Part shown: positions 63,119 through 64,000 of the stretch, piece after piece
Numbering within the stretch: position 1 is the first letter of the stretch
Layout: every line of letters starts with the position of its first letter
Notes under the pieces: generated by a model
What the model saw: the letters and a program-made list of their open reading frames with translations, nothing else
Databases searched by the model: none
What the model was told of the DNA's origin: nothing
Translations under genes and position numbers: made by a program
Source of the DNA: Styela clava
Taxonomy: Eukaryota; Chordata; Ascidiacea; Stolidobranchia; Styelidae
Reading direction: 5' to 3'
DNA: 64,000 nt
NCBI RefSeq assembly: GCF_964204865.1
Contig: NC_135262.1
Span: 16,855,650-16,919,649, forward strand

Positions 63119-64000
63119 GGTGCGTTTACACTGGATGCGTCGCGGCGCGGCGCGGCTTCTGGTCGCGCGGGGCAGGTGTTTACATAGCGCGCGTCATTTC
63201 TTCACCACTCAAGGGCGCTAGAGGCGGTTGCTTAGGAACATTGACGCGGGAAATTCAGCTAGAATTTCGTCTGCTTCCCACTCCGCTACAAAATTTACAA
63301 ATATGCCACTTTCGAAAAGGAAAAGATTGGCAATCGCCCTTTATTTGGCAAACAATACGGAGCAAAAGCAAAGGGAACATTGGGTTCATCCCATATTAAA
63401 AAGAAGGAAAGAGCTTGGTAAGTTCAAATCATCGCCCTATGAAATTGCGTGGTCTTTCCTCAAAATACTAATATAAGATTAATTAATCATAGGCTATCTT
63501 ATACTGTTTTCTTCATCTACCTGTGTATTGAACAGACGGTAGAGCTTGAAGTTGAATAAACATTTATCTTTCATTTAATATTACTTTCTACGCAGGTGAG
63601 TACCATAGACTTGTCCAAGAAATGAGACTTGAAAGAACGGTTGCATTTCGTAACCAATACCGCCTGGACCCTGGTATGTTTGATGACCTGAGGAGTCTAG
63701 TGCCAGTGGCTCCTTACATAACTAAAACCACGACTAATTTCCGAGAACCTATATCTCCTGAAGAGAGGCTTGGAATAACATTAAGGTGAGCAATTACTGT
63801 ATATTCAAACCATGTAGCAAAATGTATGTGGAAGAAAATATTCAAATTATAACACATCCACATAGAACTATTAAAAACAAAATAAACATAACATCAAATA
63901 AAAGTGCACATATATCATATTTCAGATTTTTAGCAACAGGGGATTCTTATACCACAATAGCAGATTCATATAGGACATCGAAATCAACAGTTTCAGGAAT
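63119..64000 (+). mobile_element. PIF/Harbinger DNA transposon, 5' part (runs off the window)
   Basis: Begins GGTGCGTTTACACTGGATGC after TAA (63116-63118), fitting the three-base TWA targets and GGGCCGTTTACAC-like ends of this superfamily. A CG-rich GTCGCGGCGCGGCGCGGC block follows. It starts 18 bp upstream of the pogo start codon, so it probably inserted into that element. Confidence 0.8.
63303..64000 (+). CDS. Harbinger transposase (HARBI1-like), partial, spliced
   Basis: Exons 63303-63417, 63596-63785 and 63926-end join in frame at GT/AG sites. Exon 1 encodes a basic N-terminus with REHWVHPILKRRKELG. Exon 2 continues EYHRLVQEMRLERTVAFRNQ and YRLDPGMFDDL then ISPEERLGITLR. Exon 3 starts FLATGDSYTTIADSYRTSKS then TVSGI, the helix-turn-helix that precedes the DDE nuclease in HARBI1/ALP1-like proteins. 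The DDE domain should lie beyond 64000. No break is seen in the visible part, so this copy may be intact. Confidence 0.88.

Overview
This is a 64 kb piece of an animal nuclear genome. It holds a broken 18S rRNA gene beside spacer-like repeats, four conserved animal genes (ALKBH5, METTL22, MIF4GD, ZFAND1), and a dense population of animal-type transposable elements: hAT, pogo, PIF/Harbinger, LTR, LINE, tRNA-derived SINE and MITEs. Short intergenic distances, introns mostly of a few hundred bases and a divergent 18S suggest a fast-evolving invertebrate deuterostome, such as an ascidian. That taxonomic guess is inference and cannot be settled from this window. No prokaryotic features, CRISPR arrays or viruses were recognised.

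Layout. 1-405: 5' end of a minus-strand LTR retrotransposon. 406-2412: about eleven ~195 bp GC-rich repeats. 2453-3978: 18S rRNA (minus) with a ~270 nt internal deletion. 3088-8594: a 2.75 kb tandem duplication carrying the 18S 5' half and transposon debris. 8606-15690: a hAT relic, then a 5.8 kb LINE inserted in a small MITE. 16166-27050: a nest of six elements inside one another (X > A > X' > B > C > D), with an apparently intact hAT transposase gene (599 aa) at the centre. 24180-35147: a second tandem duplication (2 x 5480 bp) that copies half of the nest and the first four exons of ALKBH5. 32901-39943: complete ALKBH5 in nine exons, with a second copy of element B inserted exactly at a splice donor. 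40187-42982: METTL22 (minus), MIF4GD and ZFAND1 (plus), each uninterrupted. 43000-64000: transposon-rich sequence with hAT elements, a Tc1-like MITE, SINEs, an L1-like 3' fragment, a broken pogo transposase and the 5' end of a spliced Harbinger transposase that runs off the window.

The host genes do not form a pathway, although ALKBH5 (mRNA m6A demethylase) and MIF4GD (translation and histone mRNA metabolism) both act on mRNA. METTL22 and MIF4GD are divergent with 160 bp between their starts, so they probably share a promoter. ALKBH5 and METTL22 converge. MIF4GD and ZFAND1 lie head to tail 233 bp apart. I found no convincing new multi-gene system. The most unusual signals are structural: the six-level nest, the two duplications with readable junctions, the damaged rRNA gene, and the transposon whose target-site duplication is a splice donor.
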